Shown here piece by piece: positions 36,901-49,827 of a stretch of DNA of 64,000 nucleotides. The position numbers and the translations under genes are program-made. Below the pieces are notes generated by a model that had not been told where the DNA came from, made no database searches, and saw nothing but the letters and a program-made list of their open reading frames with translations. The stretch covers positions 2,386,505 to 2,450,504 of the forward strand of contig NMRA01000002.1 of the NCBI GenBank assembly GCA_002633005.1. The letters are read 5' to 3'. Origin of the DNA: Phoronis australis. Taxonomy: Eukaryota > Phoronida > Phoronidae. Within the stretch, counting starts at the first letter, position 1; every line of letters begins with the position of its first letter.

Positions 36901-39584
36901 TTCGCTCGCGTGATTTGGCGTAGCTTTGAGTGATCTTGCGTTTTCGCAAGTCTTCCGTCTGCGCACCGGGTGAACAAAACATTGTCTTATAGGTGCATAA
37001 ACGTCTTGATCGATAGTTGGGAACGATATCGTATTTAAAACATGACGAAAAACATACTACTGATCCCAGACGATGCATTTATATTATGGTTTGCATCAGT
37101 CAAATTTTCGCTAAAAGCTGTAGTCCTCACCGTCAAAAATATTTTTGAGCTGCAAGCTGCACTGATTTTTACGTAATATCTTATTCATCCAGCTCAGTGA
37201 GATAAATTTTCCAAAATCGGCCAGACGCAAACGAAAAATATGAATATCTGACGCCGAAGAAGAGAACATTCAATATTCTCAACAGCAAACTGTTCACTCG
37301 TATACCAATCACATTGACGCCACGGGCGTGAGATAATACAACAATTGGTTTTGAGGAAAATGGCACAACGACGCTGTTAATGCTGATGGTATATATTTAT
37401 GCTCTAGTCTGATGCCTTTCGGTATCAAAATTCCCTATCAGTCGCTTTGTCTGGTTGGCTTTCAACTAGAGACAATTTTGTCAATTTTTTTCGATTTGTT
37501 CCTGTTTTCTTAATGCTAATCTACCAGTTTGATGTTTTGCGTATATAATATAAAATTCAGAAAAAATACATTTCTGTATTCTTGAAGCTTATCTCAGACA
37601 GGCTGAGAGTTTTAGAAACTTAATTATTTTATCAAATAAAACATTTTGATTAGTAATGGGTTCTCAATGTCGTATGATGGATGTATAGTATAAGAACACA
37701 GGAGCAGTTTTGAATGGATGTTAGGCATTTGTTCTCTGTCTATGTTTGACCACCATCCATTTCGTGGAAGCGGTGGAACGCAGCCGTGGTGAATCACTAT
37801 GGATAGAAAAAATCCAGGCCAAGCAACCCATTTACGTTTCATTTCAGAGTTTTTTTAGCAAAGACAAATTCCTGACAACCTAATTGAAAAACGTCTCAAT
37901 GCCTAATTGATAGATACGATCACATGAATTCCTCAGAACTGCGTAGAATAGGCGATGTCTTCGGTTTATCATACTAAAAATCTTCAAGTAGAACAAGTAA
38001 AGATTCAGTGCATACGAAAGAACTGTTCAATCACTATAGTATTCAACAGTCACGTTTGCTTGCTCTTGCGTGTAAAACTATGCGTTGAACAGCATTGAAA
38101 TTACATGGTTGTAGCGCGAAAATATGATTACATCTGTCGCGGTGATACTTCTGGGAATCATTAGCTGCACGACAATAAATCTCGTCATATTTTCAAGTAA
38201 ACTCGATGTTTGAAACTAATTCGATTAGTCCCAGAAGAGTTTGAATCTTAGAACTTTAAATTTGTGAGGCGATCCTGATTTTCCTTGTCTCGAGAGAAAT
38301 ACAATGCAGTGATTGTATTATGATTAGTTATTTTGTAGAACATGTAATTCATTTAGAAAAGCCTATTATTTAAACTGACCTAGGATGGCAACCTTCAAGG
38401 ATGACAACCTTGTGAGCATAAATAAAGGAGTGCATGCATTAGTCACTCGTTCATGTAACTCATAACCAATTGGTTCGTGAATAGAAGAACTAACATATAT
38501 ACGTGGCGACCGTTTTTTCCGTAACTGCGGTATACAGCATTCGAAATTCAACTGTAATATTCTCATTGTTATGGCGTGTGTACGGGAATACATTGCAAAG
38601 GAAACACTTATGTTACATTATGTACCGCGTCGATGTGTAGGAGTGAAAGGCTTGTAAAATATCCCCAATTGTACCCAGCACGGTTTTCCAGTGTACGGTT
38701 AACTAAAAAACATAGGTTTATGAAAAGTTATATCAGTTTTGAAAAAATATACAGCTGGAATTCCGTAAGACACCGACTAAAACTATCCTCAGTGAGTTAT
38801 ATAACGAGCTAATTAAACTTGCAGGCTAATTTTAATGAATCAAGTAGTAACCATTCCGGTGTAAAAGTAAACTTGAACGTGTTCTGTATGGTTGTCTGAA
38901 GAGAACGTCAAATTTGAACGGAAAACTCAAGGGATCTTCCGTTTATTTGTTTTCATACCAAGCTTACATTTCCCTGTAATTACTTGTTAACATTTTAATA
39001 CCGCGTAGCCTAATTCTATTAAGGCTTTAACAAAAGTCATTTATAGGCAAATAGCGGATCAATAAACCCCCTTGGGACAGCTCGACTTCAGATGTTGCTA
39101 GCGAAACAATTGAGCTGCAAATTGGCACTCACAGAGCGAGTGAAGAGGAGAGATGATGGGCTTCTTCATGACTTAATGTGTCTCTAATTCAATATTAGTC
39201 ACTAAACGTTGTATTTTATGTACTTAAACAAGATCTGCTTTTCTCACGATAATTTTCAAATGCGCACCCCGACTTTTTTGGTGCTTGACGGGCGACAGTC
39301 AAACTGTCACGAATACTTCAAAACAATTAGTATTGTCTGCGTATTAATTACGATTGAACTAATCTGTGCGTTAACGTAAACCTTAACTGGAGTACGTTCT
39401 GCATATCTAGCATTGATTCATGACAAATGTGTATTCTAATGTTTTCTTATGTCTGAAAAATTCGCGCATAAATTTCTAATTAAAACATAGGAATTTCGAT
39501 ACAAATTAATTATATTTAAACAAGACAGTCAACGTATACACATTTTTTTCAGATAAGTCGCAGATTAAAATGAGAGTCCCCATG
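33927..39584. other. AT-rich intergenic region 3' of UNCX
   Basis: No supported gene. It contains one hAT-like MITE at 36615-36770 and two TACATGTA palindromes (near 34068 and 36773). The part next to 39584 should hold the UNCX 3' UTR, whose end I could not place. Confidence 0.5.
36615..36770. mobile_element. hAT-like MITE, near-complete copy
   Basis: Starts CAGTGGCGGATTTAGTGGGG and ends CCTGGATCCGCCCC, so GGCGGATTTAG and CTGGATCCGCC form inverted ends. The interior has GGGCCATGGCCCCCC, a palindrome. At about 156 bp with no coding capacity it fits a non-autonomous hAT element. I could not define a clean 8-bp target duplication. Confidence 0.55.
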
Positions 39585-40280
39585 TTAGCAAGTATGTTTA
39601 CTTTCAGGTATATTTTCGATTATTAAAGCCTGGTTGTCTTTTGAATTTTCTTTAAAAGAGTCTGTACTGACTGGCCGATCTCGAAATTCAACTCTCGAAC
39701 TGTCACCTTCAGTGCTTTCATAAACTTCCTTCGAAATTCTATTTTCACATTGCTCAATAACGAAGCCCATTGGTTGGGTGACAGGATAAAGCGGCCCCAT
39801 GCCTACGGCTAGATTCGATTTGCAGGCCTGCACTCTTGGGTATTTGGAGTTAGGACGGCGGCCGCGAGGGACTTTCGTACTCTCCAGAAGACTGTCAATG
39901 CTAAAAGAACTCTTTTTGGTGGATGCTTCGACTAATAATTTATCGTCCACGGGCTTTGTTTCCAAACGGAATAAGTCTTCGCTTCCTTCCGCCGACTTAT
40001 CAACTTTCACAATGTTATCATTAACTAAAGAAGATTGTGAACTCTGTTCAAGAGAGTGAAATTTTCCTTCTCTTCTTCGCTTTTCTTCAAGTTTTCTTTG
40101 TCTTTCCTCTTGCTTTTTTAACTTTTTTACCTCTCGCTCCTTTTCGCGTCGCTCCAACTCCTCCGGCGAAATTGGCTCTCCACTGCACGTCTGGGGATGC
40201 GCATTGTGCGCTGGACGCCCTGGGCCTTTCTTTGTATTCTCCTTCTTTCGCCACTTGGCCCGTCTGTTTTGGAACCAAAC
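39585..40280 (-). CDS. UNCX: UNCX exon 3: recognition helix and C-terminal region
   Basis: Begins [14 protein letters not shown] after acceptor TTGCAG. It continues with the [18 protein letters not shown] motif and a long Lys/Arg/Glu helix ([20 protein letters not shown]). FSIDSLL follows; it resembles the eh1 motif that recruits Groucho corepressors. Then come [27 protein letters not shown] and a Ser/Asp/Glu-rich end with the stop at 39585-39587. The corepressor role is inferred from the motif. Confidence 0.92.
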   Translation of the reverse strand, partial: VWFQNRRAKWRKKENTKKGPGRPAHNAHPQTCSGEPISPEELERREKEREVKKLKKQEERQRKLEEKRRREGKFHSLEQSSQSSLVNDNIVKVDKSAEGSEDLFRLETKPVDDKLLVEASTKKSSFSIDSLLESTKVPRGRRPNSKYPRVQACKSNLAVGMGPLYPVTQPMGFVIEQCENRISKEVYESTEGDSSRVEFRDRPVSTDSFKENSKDNQALIIENIPESKHTC

Positions 40281-43200
40281 CTGCAACAGGAAAATGAGGA
40301 ATGCAATAGAAAGTAGAATAACGAGGGGTTTCAAATGCAACAAAAACGCGACAGCATTTAGAAATGCGTGTCTAGACTTTATTTGAAAATAACTATAAAC
40401 TCAGACTAGTGAGAAATCTATATTATAACGCAATAATATGCAAACGTGAGACCACAGGTTTACCATAATCAGACAATATAGCTTATTCAGAGGCAAATTA
40501 CAAGCAGAGACAAGCAGCGTATTCGGCGCTTTTTTCTTTTTTGAAGCTGAATGGTAAAAATCGTTAGTGTTTACTTTGCGATTTATGAGGAATAAAGGTG
40601 TCGTGTAGTTGAATTGGTAAACCTAATTAAAACCAAACTATTGTTAGGCAACAATAGACAGATGTAATGATTTACTTATAATTACCCCTAATCGATAAAG
40701 TCTTTTAAAGTATTAATTTCTTAAGAAAATATGAGTAGAGTTTACATTTCAAAGTGTGTTTATAGTAGTTGTAGCTATGCAATTTAATCCGTTAAGTCTT
40801 TTCAATTGAATGTTGTGTCTATGAATGCAATTGCACACATAATATGAATTAAAGCCGGTTGTCGCTATCGATCTACGGAGGTTGATAGAAAACTATTGTT
40901 ACTGTTCTGTTAAAGACGGGTTAACGACTTAAGAGCCGTGAAATGGGAGACTTGTGGGCAAACGGAATGACTCAACAATGAAACAAACTAAAGCAAACAA
41001 AAATATCAACCCATTTCTAACAAAATCAAATTAGACAATAAACTGGTTGGTCACTTAAAACCACCGCAATTGATTTTTATTGTTTTTTAAATTGATTAAA
41101 AGGTAGTTCACCCAATGAATTTTTTATGACCCCTCAGAACCCAAAGAACGGTAAATATTTACATCTACTTGTCTCCACACCTTTTCGTTATGTTAGTTAA
41201 TGTTTGTAATCCATTTATAGAAGAAAGTGTTGTGGAACAAGCTGAAAGGTGGCAGTGATATTGTTTCGTTTGCTATAAAGGTGTCGGACAGAGTATCGGG
41301 TGTATTTGAACACTGTTTAACCCGGGGCCGGTGTCAATATACATCTACAATGAAACTTCAAGCAAAACCGAAATATGTACACCGGCATGATAGGATATAC
41401 ACAGAAGATTTGTTGACACAGATACAGAAGAGTGGTTCAGTTTACTATGGTAATTGGATAAATGAATTTGATTGCTCGTGTGAAGTTGTTTTTTTAGCTG
41501 CCCTTTGACAAGCTCGTCTCGAACAATAGTGCCAAAAATACTATACTTATACGGCAGCTGATTTTTTCCCAGAACTTTAACATTTTCAAATGAATTTATC
41601 ATTACAAAGTAGTCGTTCAGTATTTTAAACCATTCAATTACAAAAAATCTAGCAATATTATACCAGTACTAGACATGCGGGCATCCAGTCAATAAATTGG
41701 GGGGCTCGATTTTTTATTCACGGGGTACGTTTAGAGCTGTGAATTGTGTATTCGCTGAATTGTGGTAGTTTTTGCCTTTTTAGTGGACATTTGTCTCATT
41801 TTCTACATATTTTCGGAGTTTTTGTTTCTGTGAGGCGACCTTTTTGCCCCCCCCCCCACCCTGGGTGTAAGCAAGTTAGAGAGACAGACAAACGTCGGCT
41901 TCATGGAGATCCAAAGCTTGCCGTAACTTATTACTTTCATATTTTTTCATTTTGGCCGTCGTAATTTTTATGATTTGTCATAATAACCAATGCTGTTTGC
42001 GGCAAAATATGGACTTGGCTTTCACTGTCACTTGTCTGTGGCCAAACATTAGTTGCGGCATTCGCACTACAAAAACACAAACATCTATGTAATGCATTCG
42101 TAGCTTCATCACCGTCAGCTCTTGAAAAGCTGGCTGTTCCAGCGCGTGCCATGATAAACTTTAGAAATTCCACGGCAAACAAAACAGCCAATAACACACA
42201 AAGCAGGCTTTCTCATTTACTTGAAATAAGCCGAGAGCTTAGTATCGCTACCTGCTCCATTTCAACGGTAATAGACCAACAAAGAAACAATTAATTGGCA
42301 TTACGTAATTACCCGTCGAGTACTCTATTCAAAGCAAATAAGGCGGATGTTGCCGCTGCTGTCCTCCATTTTGGTTTGTATCCCAATTACTGACTAAATA
42401 TTTTAACAAACTGCGTTCAAATAACCCAGGTTTGAGTAACAATTTATGAAACAATAGAGCTTATGAATGTGTCCCGTTTTTCAATTACAGGTAAGATTGA
42501 TGACTGATCAATATTAATTGGCTTTAAATGTAATTTAGAAATTAAAAGTTCTTGACCATTAGCTCGTATTTGTACTTCACCTTGAAAATAGACGGATCGA
42601 CACTCGGAAGCTTCAGAAATGCAGAAAGAGCAATCATTTAGCTTGCCATCCATTAAACGTAGTTAGCACAAAACGAAAGTAACTAAACAATCCGGCCGCA
42701 AGTAAATTAATTGACATTTCACGATAGCTTTTCAACACGAACCCAACTTCTTTGTCTTACCCATTACCAAGAATAATTGGCAAATTTGTTGCTTTGTGCC
42801 ATGCATATTCATAAAAGTAATTAATCAGGGCAGCAACTGCATAATTTGTTGTGTTGCTCAGATTGTAATTAGCATGAACGCAGAGATTGCGTATTGTTTT
42901 CCTCACTGTTTCGTTTAATATTCTAGTTTTGCATTGCGGTATAAGAACAATAAACATTCCTGGGGCAGAGGAACAATTCATAAGTCCCGAGCTTCAAACG
43001 CTGCCTCTTTGCCCTTAGATATTTAAAACACTAAGCGAGTTTATCAATCTAAATGATACAAAATATTCAAAGCAGTTCGTGAAATTTCAACGGTTCGTAA
43101 CTGATGTACTGTTGAAGAGCATAATTCTAGGCCTAAATTGGTGTGTGTTAGGTGTTATGTTTTGATTTGGATGGAGCGAAATCAATGATCTAGGCCAGTA

Positions 43201-45665
43201 TAAACTAAAGAGACGTCATAAACTGCAAAAACATAATGCCTTCAACGGAATGCAGACGTACCCATAACCTTCGCAGACTACAAACGAAGTTGGTTTTAGG
43301 AGTCGTACACGTCAGGTAGTTAACAAAAGCACTCGATTGCTGTGACCATAATTTATTGCCTCTGTGTAAGGTAGAATTATCTATTTACAACACTAGTGAC
43401 TAAGGTTAAATAAGTGTTTTCGTCAACCATTTATACAAACAAATTGAGTTAGATAACTCCCCAGTTATTTCGGGTAAAAATTAATAAGATTCTGTTTTTT
43501 TTTTCGAACATTCACACTACATGTACATGCACCTTGAGATAATCAGATTCTACCAACTGTTGAATGGTACCGCAGCATTACCATGGAAACCATGTTAAAA
43601 ATACAATGATTCATCTTTATTTCTGTCAAGAACTTTGACAGTATTCTACTTGTGCACGATAAAACTGAAATGAGTAATTTAAATTACTATAACTGATATA
43701 AGTTTACGTGCATGGCAGGATCATACCCAAGCTTGGACGATATTTTCAGTCTGGCGGAGCAGCTTTTCTTGCCGAGCTGAACACACTTATTTGTTAATGA
43801 CAAACTGAATTTAGACGAATTGTAAAATCAAATTTGTGACAAAACGATATCTATATTTTGCAACGTTTTCGGGTTGGTAAATAGGCAATTATTCAAACGT
43901 TGTCGAGCCTGCCAAAATTCAAATACCACACTGCATTTCGTCCTATTTAGGTGACTAAAAATCGAAAATCGAATTAGGACTCATAAATGTTTCTTACCCA
44001 GGATTCTATTTCCTTTGCCGTACATGCGCGTTTTTTGGATTTTCAATTTTAGGGTTAGCCATCCCGGCCAATAAACTCTAAAAACATTTTCTTGAGTCGC
44101 TGATGGTTTCGATGTTATTAATGGTTACCGTGAAACGGAATCCTACCACGATTAAAAGTAGATGTATTACAAGACCGATTTCATGAGAATACAAGGTATA
44201 ATTCGATTTCCCTTTTTAACCACATAAACAGGGGGAAATGGAGCTGTGATTATCCCAGCTTACTAAAAAGACTATCAAAGTATTTTAAGCACAGCTGGGC
44301 GCACACAAATCTCCCAAATAAATAATAGTAAGGTTAAAATTATGTTCTTACTTCAAAACGTCTATAAACTCTTTGAAGAAATTGATTTTTTTTCATTAAC
44401 AATTCGCATATTTGAGCCTGTTAGTGGCTCCTTAGCCTCTCGGTCTTAGGTCACTGATATACTGTACTACTGGCGGATCTAGGATGTCGCGAGAGCGACT
44501 GCGGCTGTTTTCGAAGGAAAAATTTCCTAGAAACGGCATGCGAAAGGTGTTTTCATTTTTCCAAGCTCGTGTCCGTGGGCGGCATGCCCTCCGAAATCTC
44601 AAATAGTTGTTTAATCTATTTGGCTGGTCAGTCCTCGGGAAAAATAAGTCGTTATGTTAGGTTCATTGAGGTTGCAGGGTTTTTTTGCCAGCTTCGTTCT
44701 TCGGAAAGACGCCGAACATGACGGCATACAGCTGTGCGATGTTACTAACGAAGATATTGTGTTCATTTAGTGTATTTTTATAAGACTTGGTGCGTGTCTC
44801 TATAAGGATGTTTTACAATTATTACCTGCACACGAGACTCGACGAGGTCAAGCCTAAGGGCAAGTGCTTCTCTCATGAATACATCAGGGTAGTGACTGTC
44901 TTGAAAGGCTCGCTCCAGCTCCTCCAACTGCCAGCCGGTAAAGTTAGTGCGCGTGCGCCGGCGTTTGCCAGTCTGACCGTCTTTGGCGTCGTCAGAATCT
45001 ATGTGAAAACACAAAAAGATCATGATTGTACTTTAGATATCCGGAAATACGCTTTGCAAAACTTCGGAAAATACTCATCGCGGAATAGAACCCAGTTACT
45101 TCAAAGCCAGAGCAGTTAAAATGTCGTTCTCAATGAGAGTCACAGGTCCATCAAGGTCGTGCACTTTGGCATTGACTATAAACAGCCCAATTTGGAAATT
45201 TAAAAACTAAGAGGCAACAATTACTCAAAGTTGACAACTTACAAGTAATTAGAAAAGAAAATGATCGTATTGCGCCATTTTCAAGAAACCGATCAATCTA
45301 AAAATAAGTAAATAAATCACAACATGCAAGTACATAAGTAACGGTGTACGATAACCGATTTGTTCGTGACTGACATACAGACCTGAGTCATGGTCCGACT
45401 GACCATCTGGAGTGTTACACTGAACGGGATGATGTCGAGATAAGTGCCCAAAATGTTGCCCAACACCGTTCTCGTGACCAAATCGCAAGTCCCCGGCGGT
45501 AAGAAATCCACGTGCAATGTCCAAATTTCCAAAACTTCGCACTGGCAAACTCAGAGGAGCAAATCCCGTGGGATATGGCAATCGAAGCGACGCGAACTGT
45601 CTCGCTGCGGCAAACAATTGTTCCTCAAAGCCGACTGACTGTAAACCACGATTATAGGATAACAT
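39585..45665 (-). CDS. UNCX: UNCX/Unc4 paired-like homeobox transcription factor, complete, 3 exons
   Basis: Nuclear DNA-binding regulator; Unc-4 proteins specify motor neuron and other identities in bilaterians. Coding exons on the minus strand are 45383-45665, 44826-44998 and 39585-40280, all in phase, giving 383 residues. The start is the ATG at 45665 (MLSYNRG); the frame is open upstream but has no earlier ATG. The homeodomain (about residues 107-166) runs from [20 protein letters not shown] to [15 protein letters not shown] with Gln at position 50. The extension [20 protein letters not shown] and [11 protein letters not shown] are Unc4 hallmarks. Further on are FSIDSLL and [10 protein letters not shown], the latter also found in vertebrate UNCX. 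It stands alone between long AT-rich non-coding stretches. Confidence 0.95.
40281..44825 (-). other. UNCX intron 2 (4.5 kb)
   Basis: AT-rich intron interrupting the homeodomain. It holds a reverse-oriented MITE copy at 41674-41870, a hAT-type terminus fragment near 44472 and many TAAT words. No nested gene is supported. Confidence 0.55.
41674..41870 (-). mobile_element. MITE, copy 2, reversed and internally deleted
   Basis: Begins CATGCGGGCATCCAG and ends ACCCTGGGTGTAA, the inverted ends of the family. It carries TGTGAATTGTG, TTTAGTGGAC and TTTCTGTGAGGCGACCTTTTT, which are the reverse complement of interior words of the copy at 48251-48497. A poly(C) run replaces part of one end. Confidence 0.6.
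44826..44998 (-). CDS. UNCX: UNCX exon 2: homeodomain helices 1-2 and start of helix 3
   Basis: Encodes [19 protein letters not shown] through [13 protein letters not shown]. The exon ends exactly between homeodomain residues 46 and 47 (Gln/Val), an intron position often seen in paired-like homeobox genes. The acceptor is CACATAG and the donor GTAATA. Confidence 0.92.
45383..45665 (-). CDS. UNCX: UNCX exon 1: N-terminal region
   Basis: Encodes about 94 residues before the homeodomain. They are hydrophobic and Gly/Pro/His-rich (for example [20 protein letters not shown]), with no defined domain, as in other Unc4 proteins. The exon ends CATGACTCAG then GTCTGT, leaving one base that joins AT of exon 2 to form an Asp codon. 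Confidence 0.85.
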
Positions 45666-48250
45666 TTTGCCGAATACTCTTTTTTCCAAGGATAATGGTT
45701 AATTTATACATTTCAGAAGTTATTCATTACTTTATATCCATCAGTCAATATATTCAACCAATGACAAGAAGACTTTGTATCTCTTTCAGCCAATCAGAAG
45801 CACCGGACGAATGAATCCTGTTCGACGTGGTGTGAATTGCAGAGACTTGTTATAAGAACGCGTGCGAGAGTGTTTATTCCAATAATACTCAAATTACAAA
45901 GAATATATTATAGATATCACGTGTTCAAGGGATATATCTACAATTGTCACGTCTATTGGACGCATACTCAAAGAAACAGCTTAATTAGTAAACGACCGTA
46001 AAAAGAAAAGGCGGAAATTTGCATTTAGTTAGTATTGTGAGCGTTGAATGCAGACTAAATAGCAACGGTGAAAGGAAATTTAAAATGTAGTTACATTTGC
46101 ACATTATTCCTAGAACACACATGAATAGCAGGCTACCATTCAGTGAAAACAATTCGATAGTCTTAATTCTATAAAGAAATGAAGTAACAATTACTTTTTG
46201 TATTTCGGAAAAAGTTAAAGGGATAATAAACCCGTGCCTTTTGTTAAAACCAAATCAAACCACTTTGTAAAGAAGTTCTGATCTTTTTCCTTACTCAAAC
46301 CTTGAGAAGAAATGACACGGGTCTCCTTTGCTTCAATCAGACCAAGTCTGTTTTCTCATGCTCGTCACGGCGGTTTAGTTTCCGTGGTTATTAGGCAATA
46401 TGGCCGCCAGGCGGAATTCCAGGCGATCGGTGAAAATTTACGCTCGCACGTGAAGAAAATTCAACTTGATGTTATTAAAAACAACAGGACACAATTTACA
46501 GCAGTTCATTATTCAGGGTAGCAATCTTCGCGTAAGTCGAATTTATTTGTATAGGTTGTGCATGATCCACTTATTGTAAATGTAGGTACCAAAGCGGTCC
46601 ATACAGTAAGCCGTGCAGTGTAGACCATAATTGAAATCACGAGTCTCCAAAGAAAATAAGATGATGCTACACTGTATAATGACGTGGCCGGACCGGTTCG
46701 TACCGTGAGCGAGAAAAGTGAAATATTATAATTTTTACTTGTGTTGTGAAATAAGACAACTTGTATTAGAAACTCCATCCACGTCTTAGCACGAAACAAG
46801 AGATGACTTAGCAATAGAATGACCATTGCTAAAGTGATAACATTTAGTCGCTATACTGGGAATTTATGATAGTACGCCCCGACGCGTAAACAAGGGAAAT
46901 GACGTATGTTCAGATGTCTAATACCCTAAAGGCCCGGGCGCAGTATAAACGTAAAATGTGCCAGCGTCGACAGAATGAGAAACTTTGTGTCAACTAATGG
47001 TACTGGCGTTGTTAAAGGGTAGGCTTAATGTTATACCACAATGCATGGAACTGGAAACATAAGTTAATTGTATGACACTGAAAAAGTCGACCAATGCCAA
47101 TTAACAATTAACACTGAAAGTCAGATCCGCTGAATAGCAGCCTACTTGTGTGCCATAGCCAGGTAATGTACACTGTACATACAGAGTATTCGTTTTACCG
47201 TCAATTTTCTAATCACTCAACTGTGGTGGCTGTTTTGTTGATGCACCAACAGAAACTAAAAAATAAATTACGTTTTGGAAACATTTGATATAGCACAGCA
47301 AGAACATGACAGGATTCAGTCTTGGTTGACAAAAATGGGTTGCCTTACTGAGACGCATTAGACCCATGCTTTCTGAAAAAACAAGGTTTAAATCAAGGTT
47401 TGGTCAACATAAGTCTGATTTATGGGCTTCAGTAAAATAACGGAAAAATCCTCGATTCTAAACTGAGTATAGAATGCGGCAAGAAATGTTTCGTAATGAT
47501 AAATGTTTTTTTTTTCTCAGAAAGAATGTGTTTTAAGTCCCTTGAAATTTTATTTTAGCAAGTTTTTAACTGAAGAAAAGATGTCTGAAAATTTCAACCA
47601 ATAATTAGCCGACACGATTTCTAAATTACATGTTTGTTAATCTCATTAAAATTAATTAATTAATTAAAAACGTGGGAGTACTCGACGCAGATTGCAACTA
47701 TGAAGTGCTCCCGAAGATCCACATGATTTTCCAACTTGCGCCTGGTCATCACAAAATTACCGCCGATTAAAAATGAACGAATCCTGCCAGTCAACGCTGG
47801 TTGAACGGAGAAGAGTAACACGGGATTGCAAGATGACCAAATGAAAGTTATTTAGACGTATGCGGTAACACATTTCAGCTTTAATTTTTAAAGACGCATG
47901 AAAAAGAATGCACACTAGTATCTAGACATCTTTGAATGTTCTAACGCTTACAAAGACTCCCAAATGTTTAGGCATACGCCCTGATCAGAAATTCAATCGA
48001 AAAATGCCCAGGGGGGTGGTGTACGTAAAAGATTTACATGTACCTAAAATACATCCAGCACACGAAATGTTCATTGCTGAATTTTCCAGTTCCACAAGAA
48101 ATGAGCAGCAAACAGTTCTAAATTGTCAACCAAAAGCTCGTTACGCATAGGATATTGTTATGCATATACGTGAGCAATGCAAATCCATAGTTCTTAGGAT
48201 CACCGACTAATTGCAGCCTAATGTGGTATCAACAAACCCCAACTGCCGAA
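45666..48250. promoter_or_regulatory. Upstream region of UNCX, presumed promoter and regulatory DNA
   Basis: Non-coding DNA upstream of the UNCX start. I see no convincing TATA box. The words ATTAATTAATTAATTAA near 47650 give overlapping homeodomain-type TAATTA cores. An ATGGCCGCC in good start context at about 46400 (plus strand) opens a short frame with no assigned gene. Confidence 0.35.
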
Positions 48251-48497
48251 CATGCGCGCACCCAGTGGGGGGGGCTCGAACGAGCCCCCCATTTGGCGGA
48301 ATAGACAAAAAGGTCCGCCTCAGAGAAACAAAAAGTCAGAGAAAATGAGACATAAAGTCCACTAAAAAGGCGCAAACGCACAATTCACAGCTTTGGACAC
48401 GATACCCTGTTTTTTTTAGTCCTTCGGTTTTTTGTGGGTAAAGGTCCACATCGTCGGAAATTCAAGCCCCCCATATTAAAGGCTGGGTGCGCGCATG
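48251..48497 (+). mobile_element. MITE, copy 3, complete, with 15-bp inverted ends and CCGAA target duplication
   Basis: The 247-bp element starts CATGCGCGCACCCAG and ends CTGGGTGCGCGCATG, a perfect 15-bp inverted repeat. CCGAA at 48246-48250 is repeated at 48498-48502, a likely 5-bp target duplication. Just inside the left end is the palindrome GGGGCTCGAACGAGCCCC. There is no coding capacity. I cannot name the superfamily. Confidence 0.8.
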
Positions 48498-48502
48498 CCG
48501 AA

Positions 48503-49827
48503 TACACACAAAGTGCCACAAGACCAAACAACCACAGTTGGTTCTGGCCAGCACACCGATTCATTTCGAGTCTGCCGCACCAATTTCAACCAAGGTCTTT
48601 AAGTTTTGAAAAGCTGCACAAAGCCAAGTAAGCAACGTTTGAAACACCAAGGTTTGGCAAGCCATGAGTAAACAAAATAAATCCAGCATCCGTCATTTTT
48701 GGAAGTCTCAGGAGCGCATTTTCGTATTGAAAACACCAGGGCTTGGAATCACCAAGGATAAAATGAGGAAAATTTTCCAGGCGATGTATCTTTCCACAAA
48801 TAGGTTTGTGTGATAGAAATATTTTTGTAAACTCGTAAAATTTAAGTAAAATAAATGTTTTTGAAGGAATGAAGTCAAAACAATGGTAAAAAAGACAAAA
48901 AAGCACAAAATGGAAAACAAATAAGAGCAAATAAAAATGTCATGCCACCGATTATATTTTCAAAACAAATACCACCAGAACAAACTATGGCTTTTTACTC
49001 AAGAGCCCAAAAATAAAAACATTTCCTCTTGGTGTGTTCAAAAACTACCTGGGAAACATGACTGCAGACTTTAAACAGAACGCACAGCCACAGGAACTGG
49101 ACAAGAGATGAAGGCAAATATAACAACAGATACACACATTTGTAAGGGCAAAGCAAATACGAGGACCTGGACCTAAAAATAACCAGTGGCAAAGGCAGTC
49201 AATTCCACACTTCCAAATCAACTAACTCCCATTTTAAATAAAACCATAAAGACCACAAACTTGGTAGAGGGGATAAATTTAGGAATTTGCAAGAAACGTA
49301 ATAGCAGAAAATTAAAATTGCAAAAATCAAAAGCAATGCGAAAACAGAATGTATATCCTTGTTTGTGCTTAGCTAAACAAAAACGCAGGTGAGAGTCAAT
49401 GAAAATCCTTCATTTTTGAGAACAAATTAAAAACAACCTACAAGTACATTCTCAGTGCATAAAGTGTAATGCACCACTATATTCCCAACGTTTGCTACAA
49501 CAAAAGAAAACAAAAGAAAAGACCCGAAGCTACTCAGAAGTAAAATACCAACTTTGTGCAATGTTTGCACTAGACTGCTGACATCAGGTCACTTGCCTTG
49601 TTTACTCACATGTTCACAAAGTCAACAAAACAAACTAAAACATGAAAAAATAAAACTTACAAAAGAATTAAGAGACTGCTATCACCTAGAGCCCCTTCTT
49701 GGTAGCCCCTTACCGCCATCTATTGTCAAGATTTGTGAGCAATATCTTCTGATTCCATAATGGACACAAAAACAGTCAAACACTGATAGACTTTTTCGAG
49801 TTTCAAATGTTGAGATGTTGCAAAGCA
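48503..49827. other. Region between the MITE and NUP42; includes NUP42 3' UTR
   Basis: A/T-rich, with long A runs on the plus strand and no supported gene. Part of it must be the 3' UTR of NUP42, read on the minus strand, but I could not identify the poly(A) signal. Confidence 0.4.

Noticed and set aside
48586-48930. Phe-rich open frame on the minus strand
   Set aside because: Reads from an A-rich plus strand, so low-complexity translation rather than a membrane protein.
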